Below, piece by piece: positions 37,815 to 47,213 of a DNA stretch of 64,000 nucleotides. The notes under the pieces were generated by a model. The model saw nothing but the letters and a program-made list of their open reading frames with translations, searched no databases and was not told the DNA's origin. Within the stretch, counting starts at the first letter, position 1; every line of letters starts with the position of its first letter. A program made the position numbers and the translations under genes. Origin of the DNA: Marisa cornuarietis. Taxonomy: Eukaryota > Mollusca > Gastropoda > Architaenioglossa > Ampullariidae. The stretch spans positions 1,594,501-1,658,500 of the forward strand of contig SMMW01000087.1 in NCBI GenBank assembly GCA_004794655.1, given 5' to 3'.

Positions 37815-40800
37815 TAATCAGATGGAGCTTAGGAAGTCACGACTGGCACTCACAGGAAGGCTGGTACCAATGGATGGATGGATAAAAGAATGGATTAAAG
37901 GACAACGTATTTCTCCGCTACACTCATTTGGTTGCCACCCCCTCATCCCTCTCCCCCAGCAACAGTTACCCTCAACACTTCTGTCAGCACAGGTTTGGCA
38001 ACTTTTGAGGCGAAGAGGAGTGCGGGAAGAGTTCACCCCTTGCACCGTCCATTTCAAGAAAAGTACCACATCATTTGTGTCTACGACTATTGAGGTTCTT
38101 CGTCTTGTGTTTTGTACCCTCGTCAGTCACGTGGAAACATGCGGGTATCCGTTACAGACCAGCCTCCCCACCCTGTAGAGACGTTGTGGAAGGAATGGGT
38201 AGACTCTCTTGTTGCCCTGGACTTCGCAAAGGACGGTTTTACCCCACCCCGAAAAAATATTGTTTGCTTTTTAAGATGATTATTTAAAACACAGAAATGT
38301 TTTTATGATCAAGTGTCACGTTCTCACAGTATTTTCGTTTTTCATATTCAATAAGGACATTTTTTATGCTTAGTCCTGGCGCCCCAAATCCTTTACATCA
38401 CATCGTGAAGAATGGGTTTGTGCGCGCGCAGTCCATCTTCCTCTTTAGCTACTTTCAGACCAGAATTCAGGACAAATGGCACAGTATTCTGGTCTCCTTT
38501 GCGCCCACTTAGCTTTTTTTAAGTGGAGTGCCCGTTGACTATATCACATCTTCCTCTGAATCAAAAAATCTTTTGTTCTTTGAGAGGGTGGTGGTGTGAA
38601 AGCTCATCAACTTTTTTTCCCCGTTAAAATAATCGTCGAATATCTTCCGTGTTGAAAATGATAACACAGTAACATATCGTAAGCTCAATAATGTTACATT
38701 TTTAATTTTTAATTTTAATTTTTAATGTTTTAATTTTCGATGTCTCGTATGCAAAGAAACAGTTGAACAAGGAAGTCCCCTGTTGGGCACTCAGATCAGA
38801 GGACATCAACCTTTTGTAAGTGGTCAATGTGTCTTGGCCACTGCATGTGGAATACGGACCCAACCGTTTTGCTTTCGTCTCAGCTACCAGTTTCCTGCTT
38901 ATGCAAGTCTCGAACCCGTGACCTTTCGCTGTTTAGTCGAGCACACTAGCAGATTAAGGCACCGTTCCGCCTCCCTTCCACAAAAAATGCTTCGGTTTCG
39001 TCGAAAAAAATCTCTTTAAAATATTTAGGCAATGAATTCAACGTGTGACTATTTTAGTGTACCACAGAGATTATTTATCCATCAACAATAATAATTTTAC
39101 TTCCACAGCATCCCACAACATTTCTTACTGATACTGTTCAACAACATTTTGTTTTGTTGTTTCTGGATGATCTTCATTTGTCATCAAAAATAAGAATCAT
39201 CCTTCTTGATTGGGTGTACAAACCGCGGCGGGGGTATGCGTGGAAGAACAATATTACACATCTGCGTTTCCTTATTATTCAGTTCATGGTTTAGGGAAGT
39301 TAGTGGACTCACAGCTGTTGAAGAATAGATAACTTTTTTCAAATCCCTGTATGCCATCGGTTCACACAAGCCGTCCTAAGCGTGTCAAGTGCTACAGTAC
39401 TAAAGGAACTGTTCATGACAAAATGGTTCATCTCCAACATAGCTTCCCGTCTTATCCCTACATTTATTCCCATTTTTATTTCTTTTAGTTCGAAACTACG
39501 AAGACATCCTTTTAAAGATTTTTTTCAAAGTACCTTGGTGAGTTGTTGGTGAGTACGGTAATGAGATGAAGAGGAAGATGTTCGCCCAAATTTTAATAAA
39601 TCGTCTTTGCGGACCGTCAAACCGGTCTTTGACCAGCTGTTTCACTCAGCTGTGTTCAGCTGTATGATGTTTTCGCAGTCTGTTTTTCCTTAGAAGGCCT
39701 GGTTACCCTGAAATCCTCCTATCAAACTGTAGGCCGCTTGCAGAAGAACAGATTTACAGAGTAAAAACCCACTATGCAAGAACATGAAGTGTTAAGCCCT
39801 TCTTAACACGGCAAATATGGAGGAAAGTTTGAAGTCTAGCAAAGTTAGTTACATAATCGTCGGGTAAAAACTTTGCCCAACTTGGTCAAAACTTGGGGGT
39901 ATATTTGAACGGCCTTTAAGTCCGTCTTCAAGACTATGCGTATGAGGACCGCACGATGATCTTAGGGTGCATCTAAACACCCGCACCGTGCATACAATCG
40001 GTACATGAGACTTGTCTGCGTATCGACGACAGCGGTCTTGGATCTCTACCCTGTGCCACGAGAAACACATCACGTTCAGAACCGACAGTCCTCGCCCGAT
40101 AATAATTCTCTACGAAACTGTGCATCGGTCGGTGAAGGCTAAATTCAGATCAGTGTCACTCGAGAAACAAAGCTAGCCATTATCAGAAAAGATTTGAAAG
40201 GGGGAGAAATTAACGTATTTACAGGCATCCTTGTCTGCATTTTTATCGTGAGAACAACGAAGCTTTCTTGACTTCTGCATAACGGCGCAGAATTCTGGGG
40301 CTGATGTAGTGGATAAAGCTAAGGGCATTGAACAAAAGAGAACTTGTGTTCACACTTTATGTTCACACTTTCCCCGTGTCCACAGAAAGCAGTTTATGGT
40401 AAGATTTTGCCATCTTCAAAGCATGTTATTACCGGAAGTATTTAAAAAACATTTTGAGAGATGATATGCAGCACACAGTTCAGTGTGCGTGCGTGCGTGT
40501 GCGCGCACGCGCAAATTTGTTGCAAGTGTTAGTAGTTCACTACAGCTTTGCAATCTACCTAAGTGTTATTCATTTTTCTTCTTTTCCTTCGTCTTGGTTT
40601 GATCTCCCTGAAATAGCCTACACCCGTTCGCTAACGGGTGCAGAAGAGTTCTCTGGTCACTCACCGGAGTCAGCCCGTTCCAAGATTAAGCGCACTTGCC
40701 ACCCTCAGCTGGGTTAGCTGGAATATGGAGCAGAGGGTTAAGGGTTCAAAGCTCAAGGTAGTGACGGAAAAAAATATTTCCTGTCCAGAGAATGGGCACC

Positions 40801-42877
40801 CAATCTTTCAAGGAAGGTCAATAGTTCAAAAGACTTGTTGGGCTTTATCTTTCACATACCGTACTGTACCCTTGGTGAGCCAAACACAGTTTACTACCCC
40901 TAACGCCATCAAGCTTTATTTTATCTCATTTTTGTCTCATGTTTATATGCTTTGATGGACGATATTGTGACAGACAGGCCGGCAGACAGAGACAGACATA
41001 TGTTAGGAAAGACAGACAATAATTTTTGTCTTTCTCTTCCTAAAGATAATACTACGCAGTATGAGATTGTTTTTAATCATCAGTCGAGGGCAAAAACCGA
41101 TAAGAATTGTTTATCTAATAAAAGTTGTTTATCTGTCCTGCTTGCCCCCAGTGGAAAGAGGTATTAAGTGTTTGTCTGACCTCCAAACGGATGAAAAAAA
41201 AGAGGGAGGAATGAGAGAGACAGAGTGAGAAAAAAAAAACGATACCGACAAATGCGAAAAGGCGAGAGAACTCCTGGCTATGGAGAAGGTTTGTGTGACG
41301 AAGTGAATGCTGCTCACTGCAGTCGTTTAGCGACATTTTCCACCTCTTTCCGTCAACGGCAATGAATTTTCACAGTGATACATTATAAGTCATGCAACAC
41401 GAACAGTATAGCAGTGGGCATCAGGATACTAAATAAAATATTACAATGAATTCAGGGCAGCTGTGAACTCTTTGTCCCGCTGTTGATGTGTTGCAATCGT
41501 CTGACATCATCAAGTAGAAAAGACAGAGTAAAAAGAAATGCACCCATATTTAAAAAAAAATCTTTTGTTACACGCACACGTTTGCTCGTTCTGTGAGCAA
41601 CGAATATTCCAAGTTAAACTTGCGATCGAACAGCAAGACACCGGTGTTCAAAAGGTCAGGGCGTTTGATTGTTGAAGTCTCGCCACGTCATCTGCACCTG
41701 TGAGGAGGTGGGGGGGGGGACAGGCACAAACGCCCTCAATGCATCTTTGCCGGATCGAAGCAGACAATTTTTTGATCAACACTTTCATGACGACAAAAAT
41801 TGGGATGCTTTCACAACTAGCAGATCTTAGACTTGTGGAAATGTAGATGGAGTATTCTGACCTCTGAAGTGCGAATACATAGACAGAGATCCGTGACTGT
41901 CCCATCAGAAAACCTGTTGGTTTTGCTGCCACGACGACTGTAAATCAGGAAAGGGCGTGTTAATGAAGTGCTTTTAATTTATGTTGGGCGGATAGCGGAT
42001 GCTTCGAGTTCAATTATTTCTTGCTAATAGACCTAGGGCTGAGCAATTTTCTAAAAAATAACCAGTAGCATTCTCGAAACAGTGCTATTGGAAGTACACA
42101 ATAACCGCTCTGTGATGAGAACAAGTGTTCTGGGAACCTCGAACTCCCGGATAAACAGTGTGTATCTTATGTAAGATTTATGAACGCTGTCTTTGTTGAA
42201 CGCACTGCATGTCTATGACAACAAGACTTCTTCAATATATGAGTAGGCGTGTGATGAGAACAATGGATTCTATTAATGCACTCTAGTTACCAGAGGACTT
42301 GAAACAATGACAAAGAAGAGAGAGTTGAAATGTTTTACGTATCGTGTAAATGAGGTATTAATTGTTTTTGTATCCCTTTGGTCTGTCGGTGTAGTTAAAA
42401 TCAGTTTGTGAAATGCACAAGAGTCGGGACGATGAGAATAAAAAAGCGTATTGTCCAATTAGTGAGAAACATTCACTCACTCACTCACTCACTCACTCAC
42501 TCACTCACTCACTCACTCACTCACTCACTCACTCACTCACTAGTTTGAACACACAAGCCAATTTGGTAATAATCAGTACCGCCACTAGGACCTACCTTGA
42601 TCACCGCTTGAGAAGGTGCACCGTCTTCGATAAACATCGTGGATGCGCAGCCCAGGAAGACGAAGAGGATCTGAGCGATGAACTCGGCGAAGACGGCTCG
42701 CCACAGCGCCACGGACTTGAGTTCCTTAGCGTCCAGCACCTTGTAGACCTTGTTGCCCTCCTTCCCAAGCCGGATGGCCTCCAGATTGCTGGCGATGTGA
42801 ACGTACAGGCCTTCCATGACCAGAATCGGGTCTTCGATGGCCAGTGTCTGATACACGCGATCACCCGCGCCGCGTGG
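20998..42877 (-). CDS. Aquaporin, AQP4/AQP1-like, with NPS in the second pore loop
   Basis: Six minus-strand exons join in frame: 42877-42596, 24218-24031, 22940-22730, 21732-21652, 21502-21391, 21080-20998 (TAA). Phases are 0,2,0,0,1; 318 residues are visible. Six membrane spans can be placed: TM1 [20 protein letters not shown]2 from [14 protein letters not shown]3 [21 protein letters not shown]4 [18 protein letters not shown]5 [14 protein letters not shown]6 [20 protein letters not shown]. The first pore loop is canonical (GGHINPAVT, Asn119-Pro120-Ala121). The second reads [12 protein letters not shown] (Asn236-Pro237-Ser238), so Ala is replaced by Ser. By alignment to mammalian AQP1/AQP4 the selectivity filter is Phe99, His224, Ala233, Arg239, as in AQP4: water-selective, without the mercury-binding Cys. 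Role: a plasma-membrane tetrameric water channel. The first visible exon follows an acceptor (CATTTACAAG) and begins [16 protein letters not shown]; the start codon is either in an unseen upstream exon or the Met of ILVMEGLY. Intron 24219-42595 is 18.4 kb. Confidence 0.94.
21652..21732 (-). CDS. Aquaporin exon encoding the NPS half-helix
   Basis: An 81-nt phase 0-0 exon giving [15 protein letters not shown], then [12 protein letters not shown]. Read directly on the minus strand, the codons are AAC-CCA-TCA-CGC, so Ser is certain if the base call is right; one T-to-G change in TCA would restore Ala. Reading frame and both splice sites are intact, so this is not a pseudogene feature. Confidence 0.93.
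21824..21910. mobile_element. MITE end fragment related to the element at 47214-47483
   Basis: CAGGGGCTAGTGGCACAACA, then CATTTTTAATTTT, AATTTTAGGCTTTGAATCTA and TGTAGATAATCAGTTTTA match the left end of the 47214 element in order for about 80 nt. The opposite inverted end was not found, so this is probably a decayed or truncated copy in an aquaporin intron. Confidence 0.55.
23754..23892. mobile_element. Short inverted-repeat element (hAT-like MITE)
   Basis: 139 bp bounded by 14-bp perfect inverted repeats: CAGTGGCGTAGGAA at the left and TTCCTACGCCACTG at the right. The interior is G-rich at the left end and C-rich at the right, so the arms continue to pair loosely. CAGTGGCG-type ends are common in non-autonomous hAT elements. 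I could not identify an 8-bp target duplication. Confidence 0.65.
24358..24540 (-). mobile_element. tRNA-derived SINE (family B, copy 1)
   Basis: Minus strand: GGCACAATGGTTAGCACCTA (A-box-like), then GAGGATTGACTGTCCTAGG, GTTCAGATCTCATCTCATGG (B-box-like), then TTCTTTCTCTGCATGTGGCA and a shorter unique tail. It lies just 5' of aquaporin exon 2 in the large intron. A related fragment is at about 25785-25880. Confidence 0.6.
24858..25140 (-). mobile_element. LINE 3' end copy (family L, copy 2)
   Basis: Nearly collinear with 55774-56060. Shared blocks in order are the AAT repeat, GAAGATTTTTATAGCGCATA, TTCACACTCATAGAGAGCAT, TTAGCGCTTAAAACGG, ACAGTACTGACGACGAAACA, CAAGTAACAGGAACAGA, TATAGTGATTCTGC and AGCATTGTGTGGACTGTG. 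It is a 5'-truncated retroposon end with the repeat tail at low coordinates. Confidence 0.75.
25687..26254 (+). other. Possible exons of a single-pass (type II) membrane protein, unproven
   Basis: ATG at 25687 opens [14 protein letters not shown], followed by a hydrophobic stretch of about 20 residues ([16 protein letters not shown]): a short basic-flanked cytoplasmic tail and signal anchor. The frame reaches AGAAAT|GTAACT, a possible donor at about 25777 in phase 0. A good acceptor (TCTGTACCTCCAG) precedes 26056, where [26 protein letters not shown] and [13 protein letters not shown] continue in phase 0 up to a stop at 26254. The putative intron contains a SINE fragment. A signal anchor followed by a Cys-x-Cys stem recalls invertebrate Golgi glycosyltransferases, but no catalytic domain is visible, and a C-homopolymer could hide a frameshift. 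It may be a gene fragment, a pseudogene or chance. Confidence 0.2.
25785..25880 (-). mobile_element. SINE fragment (family B, copy 2)
   Basis: The plus-strand blocks CTACATGCAGAAAAAGAA, GAGACGAGATATGAACCCAG and GACAGTCAGTCCTCAC match 24443-24505 (CCACATGCAGAGAAAGAA, GAGATGAGATCTGAACCTAG, GACAGTCAATCCTCAC). The A-box end is missing or decayed. Confidence 0.6.
26612..26659. repeat. (CA)n microsatellite
   Basis: About 24 uninterrupted CA units in the aquaporin large intron. Confidence 0.98.
27893..28560 (+). promoter_or_regulatory. CpG-rich motif cluster, candidate promoter inside the aquaporin intron
   Basis: Motifs read directly: CAAGATGGCGGC at 27893-27904 (YY1 type, with its ATG in strong start context), a CpG-dense block at about 28095-28210, GTTACCTAGCAAC at 28178-28190 (RFX X-box type: two half-sites with a 1-bp spacer) and the perfect CRE palindrome TGACGTCA at 28547-28554. 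Such combinations are typical of housekeeping or ciliary-gene promoters. The ATG at 27897 opens [12 protein letters not shown], ending at a possible donor CAT|gtaatt at 27933. No downstream gene is proven; it could equally be an intronic enhancer of the aquaporin. Confidence 0.35.
30601..30612. repeat. Poly(G) run
   Basis: About ten consecutive G residues within a G-rich stretch. Confidence 0.8.
31313..31492. repeat. 61-bp direct duplication separated by a (CAT)n array
   Basis: The segments 31313-31373 and 31432-31492 are the same 61-bp sequence (starting ATTACTAT, with TCCATTATGAAATTTATTTA inside) and differ at two positions. Between them, 31372-31428 is an ATC/CAT trinucleotide array; a second, CAC/CAT-rich array precedes the left copy from about 31275. 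The unit is therefore unique 61-mer plus trinucleotide repeat, tandemly duplicated with a 119-bp period. Confidence 0.9.
32460..32725. repeat. Purine-rich (A/G) low-complexity tract ending in (CT)n
   Basis: Strong strand asymmetry: AAAGAAGAACAACAAC, GAAGAAAATGATAG and similar over about 240 bp, then a CT run at about 32704-32722. Frames through it (Lys-rich on one strand, Phe/Ser-rich on the other) are composition artefacts. Confidence 0.75.
33129..33152. repeat. (CAGA)n microsatellite
   Basis: Five to six CAGA units. Confidence 0.9.
34370..34408. repeat. Interrupted (CA)n microsatellite
   Basis: CA repeat with regularly spaced CGCA interruptions. Confidence 0.9.
34495..34690. repeat. Degenerate tandem repeat with ACTGATTCAGAA core
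   Basis: A core of the form (T)ACTGATTCAGAA recurs roughly every 30-40 bp (for example at 34571, 34619 and 34670), separated by A-rich linkers such as CCACAAA and CCAAAATAA. A 20-bp poly(A) run sits at about 34550-34570. Confidence 0.6.
34899..35112. repeat. 28-bp minisatellite, about 7-8 units
   Basis: The unit is TCTAGGGTAAGCAGTAGATG followed by CTATTCAA or CTATTATA. The first unit is degenerate (GGTGAACAGCAGC) and the last partial. Each unit contains GGTAAG, which resembles a splice donor, and GCAG/CAGTAG. The array ends exactly at the possible acceptor of the candidate exon 35116-35338. There are no unique spacers, so it is not a CRISPR array. Confidence 0.93.
35826..35870. repeat. (CA)n(CG)n(CACG)n tract
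   Basis: Alternating pyrimidine-purine tract (CACACACACGCGCGCGCGCA and onward), prone to left-handed DNA. Confidence 0.9.
37765..37813. repeat. (CA)n microsatellite
   Basis: About 24 uninterrupted CA units, immediately downstream of the candidate exon ending at 37762. Confidence 0.97.
38770..38985 (-). mobile_element. Probable tRNA-derived SINE (different head from families A and B)
   Basis: Minus strand: GGTGCCTTAATCTGCTAGTG, then TGCTCGACTAAAC, then GGTCACGGGTTCGAGACTTG, which contains a near-perfect RNA polymerase III B box (GGTTCGAnnC). The order and spacing of A-box-like and B-box sequences suit a tRNA head, but the cloverleaf is not intact. Boundaries are approximate. Confidence 0.4.
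40484..40515. repeat. GCGT/GCGC alternating tract
   Basis: GTGCGTGCGTGCGTGTGCGC followed by GCACGCGC: alternating purine-pyrimidine with a local palindrome. Confidence 0.8.
42473..42541. repeat. (TCAC)n tetranucleotide array
   Basis: About 17 perfect TCAC units on the plus strand, starting 55 bp beyond the 3' end of the first visible aquaporin exon. In the minus-strand transcript it reads (GTGA)n. It is the exact complement of the array at 44211-44304 on the other side of that exon. Confidence 0.98.
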
Positions 42878-44210
42878 CTTGTAAATGAGAGTTTAGAACA
42901 TGAAGCAAGGTGCTAAGTCGTTCTTATATTCGAAAGGGGAGGAGCCAAGTCCTAATGGAGGCGTAGAGGTGGGAGAAATGAGAGTAGAATTCGAGTTGTG
43001 GAGTGTGGGGGATGCGGGGGAGGGTCGTGACAGGCAGAAAAACTGCGCTAGTAAGATAAAGGAACGAGGGCAGTGAAGGGTGTAGCTAGTGGGGGGGGGG
43101 AGCGAGGGAGGTAAGATGACGGATATGACGAATGTAAGAGAAGAGAAGAACAAGTGCGGTGAAGGTGGGGGGGGGAGTCCGAACGCTCGTTATGCTTTCT
43201 GTTTGTCGCAGAGGGGAAACAAGACAGATAATGAATAGCAGGCCAGCCGAGGCAATAAGTGTCGCTGGCGTCATGATGTTGCAAGACGGAGGCTCGCCGT
43301 ACAACTGTTCATGCCCCTACCCACTCTCTCCCCCTCCCCTGCTCTCCCTCTTTCTTACTCTAGTCTTATTCTCCCTTCTTCAAGCGTTAGTTATAGCCTC
43401 TGCTGACTTGGACACTGTGTAACTTTTTCTCCATTAGAAACATCTTTTTTCCTTTTTTCCCGATGTTTATGGTGCTTAAAAAATAAAGCTTTCATACACT
43501 TGTCGCCTCCCTGTCCTGCAAAAAGAACAATGTCCAGAAAACAGCGGGAAATAGCCGCCATAGCTTGACTGACAGAATAACTGATAATAGGTGACCCACG
43601 TGACGCACCCTGTAGGGACATGACGCAGGACGCCCGTTCACATGATAAATATTCATGAACCAGCCGTCGATGTGGTACTTGAGTGTACAGTAGGATGGGG
43701 GGGCACTTGATGTATACAGAAACTACTGCTGTTTCCTTTTGTGTGAGGCTGTCTTTACTGAAGTGTACAGACACTTTGATGTTTCGTTTGCAACATTACT
43801 CTCTCTTAAAATTATTGTATTTGGTTTTTGCACTAAAAAAAAATCATAGCATCCACAGTTCTTGCTTCATCTCGACTGTATTAAGTAATCATTAATTAAT
43901 TAAATTCTTAATTTACCTAAAAGGAAAGTTTCTGCTCAAAAGCAAACTGATTATTTTAAATTACATCGATACTTTCTTGGAATAGGAAATAGGAAGTATT
44001 TTTCTCATCTGTTTGTTCTAACATCTCATCATTAATTAAAGAAGCCTTAGAGGCATAAGCTTGACTGTAATCAGGGACTGCCGACGATACGAAAGGAAGA
44101 TCTTCGTGTTCTTTAGACATGGAATGACTGAGATTTCTTTTCTATTTTGTGCAGTGTTTTCATATTCATTAATGTTAGAAAGGTTCTAGAATCTCGTAAT
44201 CGAGTTGCTT

Positions 44211-44304
44211 GTGAGTGAGTGAGTGAGTGAGTGAGTGAGTGAGTGAGTGAGTGAGTGAGTGAGTGAGTGAGTGAGTGAGTGAGTGAGTGAGTGAGTGAGT
44301 GAGT
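44211..44304. repeat. (GTGA)n tetranucleotide array
   Basis: About 23 perfect GTGA units on the plus strand, 1.3 kb upstream (in the aquaporin transcription direction) of the first visible aquaporin exon. Confidence 0.98.
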
Positions 44305-45873
44305 CCCCTCGTTGTGACTGATGCAGCTGCTTGAATAAAGAATTGTCATTGATCATCCGATGAGACAAATGGTGCCCAACTCTACGGACCCGACATTTTG
44401 TGGAATGAGCGAAACCTTATTGATGCAGCACTAGCACATACACATTTAACGGTCATGTTGCTCAATAGGTTTCGCTCGTACAACCAAAGCTGGCGAGAGA
44501 AAAAAAAACACAATACATTGGAGACACATTATATCGACCATTTAAAGGCCGATTGTTCATCATGCTTTTAGTTGTGTCTTATAGTCTTACATATGAGACA
44601 ATCTTATACCAAGGTGACGCCTCTAAAAAGTTACTGTTTAACAAAGCACCGTTGTATGATAAAATAATGGAGGCAATATTAACGGGTGTCACCGATCATC
44701 AAGAAAACTGGAAAAAAACAGTCAACAAAGTTAAGTGTCAGGAATGTTCAAGGACCCGTGATTACAATACTTTACTTGGAATGACAGTATATGTTACAAA
44801 AATCAAGGAAGCTGCAACAAAGCTTTAAAAGAAGTGGGACGATGCAACAAGGCTTTAGACAAAGGAAGTACAAATAAAATGACAGGACTTCACAGGAAAT
44901 GATGCAGTGACTGCGGATAAGAAGAAGGAAGCAGAAGATTACACGAAAGTAATAGAAAATAACTTCAGAACATCGCAACAAGGAATACCAAGCCAGATCA
45001 CTGCAACAGAGAATAACAAGACAGAATAATTCAACGGAGAATAACAAGTCATAACAGTGCAACAAAGAATAACAGAACAGAACAGTGCGACAGAAAATAA
45101 CAACTCGGAGAAAAAAATGTAACAGAAAAAAGTCTGATCGCTGGAAAAGAAAAGTACATGAAGTCAGAACACTTCTAAAGGGTACAACAGACCTAAAACA
45201 GATTGAGAGGTACTATGTCAGAACTTGGTGGGTAGTTACAACAAGGAAATCACACACCTAAAACGACACAATGGCGAACCGCAAGAAGTGAGAAAACAGC
45301 GACATATAACAACAAACAGTTACAATATGACAACATAACCTTGTACCCGTTTCAGATGTTGCATGTACAGAACGCAGTGTACGCGGGGGGAAAGATTGAT
45401 TTGAAGGGTGTGTGTACCCTTTAAGCGTCTCAGCCAGACTTTTATTTCCTGTTTGATTTACAGCTCAGCGATCCTGAAACAAAAAGTTGGTAAATCAATG
45501 TATATATTTGTAAAGTGTATTCTCTGTAATCTCTTTCAACTTAGTTCATCGTGCAAATAACATTTGTTCGCTAATAGCTATTTTCAATTAGGCACTTATC
45601 AAAGGAATGTTATTACTAAAAAAATTCAGTACTATTTGAGTTAAATTATAAATAGAGTACTGCTACTTTGTACGATAGGACTGTGTTTAATATATGTAAA
45701 TAACCGCACATTAAAGCTAATAAATAATTTCCTCTGAAATGTTTAATTGTATTTTTTGTCGGGGGTCGCACGCCAGTTTCAAGGTTCCCAGAAACATAAG
45801 GAATCGTGTTTATTGCTTCAAGTCGCGTCATGGCGCCCGTAAACAACTGATCTGAAAATAAATAGTGTCATTC

Positions 45874-46122
45874 ATGGTAGGGCTAGGTCCTGTTCGAAAT
45901 TTTCTACTTCTAACGGCTTTGTACGTGCTTGTTGTTACAAGTGGTACATTCTGTCTAGAGTTGGTGCAATTCATCTCACCACACGTCATCAGATATGTGC
46001 AGCTGTTCGCCCACTCTTCTTCTCCAAAAGCGCCGATCATCTACAGCAAGAAACAACATCGTCTTTATTGTCGTGAGAAGACAAAGCCGTGCAGGCAACA
46101 GCTGCACAAAAGGTTGCTGTAG
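45874..46122 (+). other. Short ORF with signal-peptide-like start (82 aa), unproven
   Basis: ATG at 45874 in the context TTCATGG opens MVGLGPVRN, followed by a hydrophobic core (FLLLTALYVLVVTSG) and a plausible signal-peptidase site around TSG-TFC. The remaining 58 or so residues are basic, contain three Cys (FCLE, YCREK, PCRQQ) and end HKRLL-stop. A TATAAATA sequence lies about 225 bp upstream. Points against: overlapping frames on the opposite strand are also open, no splice or poly(A) evidence is tied to it, and I recognise no peptide family. Confidence 0.18.
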
Positions 46123-46744
46123 TCGGGGGATGTTGTCGTCGCTGGTGCTCACGTCACGGATGTTTGCTGAGGACTGAATCACGTCACATGATCCTCCGTC
46201 AGGGAACCAGTCACAGACCTTCTGGTCTCTTTCTCAACTCGCTTTCTCCAAATTTAGCGAATACATTTCACAGTTGAAAAATGGAAAAATTATGGACACT
46301 AACCAAAAATAGCAACAACAACAAAAAAATTTAAAATACAGAAAAAATGAAGCAGTTCAGTTTGTAGGTGCAATGGTAGTGCGATTATGAACAGGATATC
46401 TTTGAGGACACAAAAACCTATTATCTGGATATCATGATCGCTGATGTTTTGAGGTTTTGTCTGAGTCATAGCGACGTATGAACACGTCAGTGCATATAAT
46501 AATAATAACAATGCACATTTCATGCGTGAAGACAAGCTCAATATTATCTGCTCACAGAACTTCGATCGAACCGAAGTTAAACACTTAAGCAAGCGATAAG
46601 GCTATTCTTATTATTATTGGTCAGTATAACACAGCATCCCACATTCTATAAGTGCGCTCACCACACATTTTGCTTTACTACAGATTTTGCTGATGAACAT
46701 GACATTAATCATGATAAATGGACTTCAACGACATCAAAATTGTC

Positions 46745-46820
46745 TCACACACACAGACACAGACAGACACACAGACAGACAGACACACACACACACAGAC
46801 ACACACACAGACACACACAA
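46745..46820. repeat. (CA)n(CAGA)n compound microsatellite
   Basis: CACACA alternating with CAGACAGACA units over about 75 bp. Confidence 0.95.
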
Positions 46821-47213
46821 AGTTCGGGCGAGTCGGACTAGAATGCGCAAAGGGTTTAGTGCCTGATAGACGCCATGTACCCAGCCTTGCAAGATAGTAA
46901 TCAAACTTTAATGAGCGAGTCACGGACATACCACAGTCATCGAAGTGGCATTATAGCAAACGCTTGCCTCTAGTTTAAAGTTTGTAGCTATTGTAATTTA
47001 AACTAACACAGACGAATGAACAGAGTTTATTGCATATATTTTCGCGTAAACATACAGCCAGCAAGGAAAAAGTTTAAAATAACAGTTACATGAGTATTTA
47101 AATGTTTGATCATAAAATATTCTACAAAACGGTTTACAGACGAAGAAATACTAACATGTAGTCTTCATAACAAACGTAGTATCACAACTCGCTCAGTTTC
47201 TTTTGCAAACGTT

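Larger units (their letters stand above)
35116..38178 (+). other. Candidate exons of an unrecognised gene nested in the aquaporin intron
   Basis: Three plus-strand open segments have plausible splice borders and compatible phases. The first, 35116-35338, is preceded by AACAG and followed by CAG|gtaata; it reads [20 protein letters not shown], then a Pro-rich part ([16 protein letters not shown]) and [10 protein letters not shown]. The second, 37706-37762, is preceded by CACATTCGTTTGCAG and followed by GAC|gtacac at the edge of a CA repeat; it is phase 0-0 and reads [19 protein letters not shown]. The third starts at 37993 after TCTGTCAGCACAG with [14 protein letters not shown] and is open to a stop at 38178. 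Joined, [25 protein letters not shown] suggests a basic helical protein. I recognise no family. Codon use looks more coding-like than the surroundings, but no homology or transcript supports it. Confidence 0.25.

Noticed and set aside
44553..44828. Plus-strand ORF of about 90 codons with Cys pairs
   Set aside because: Does not match any zinc-binding or secreted family and runs into a degenerate tandem repeat; probably chance.
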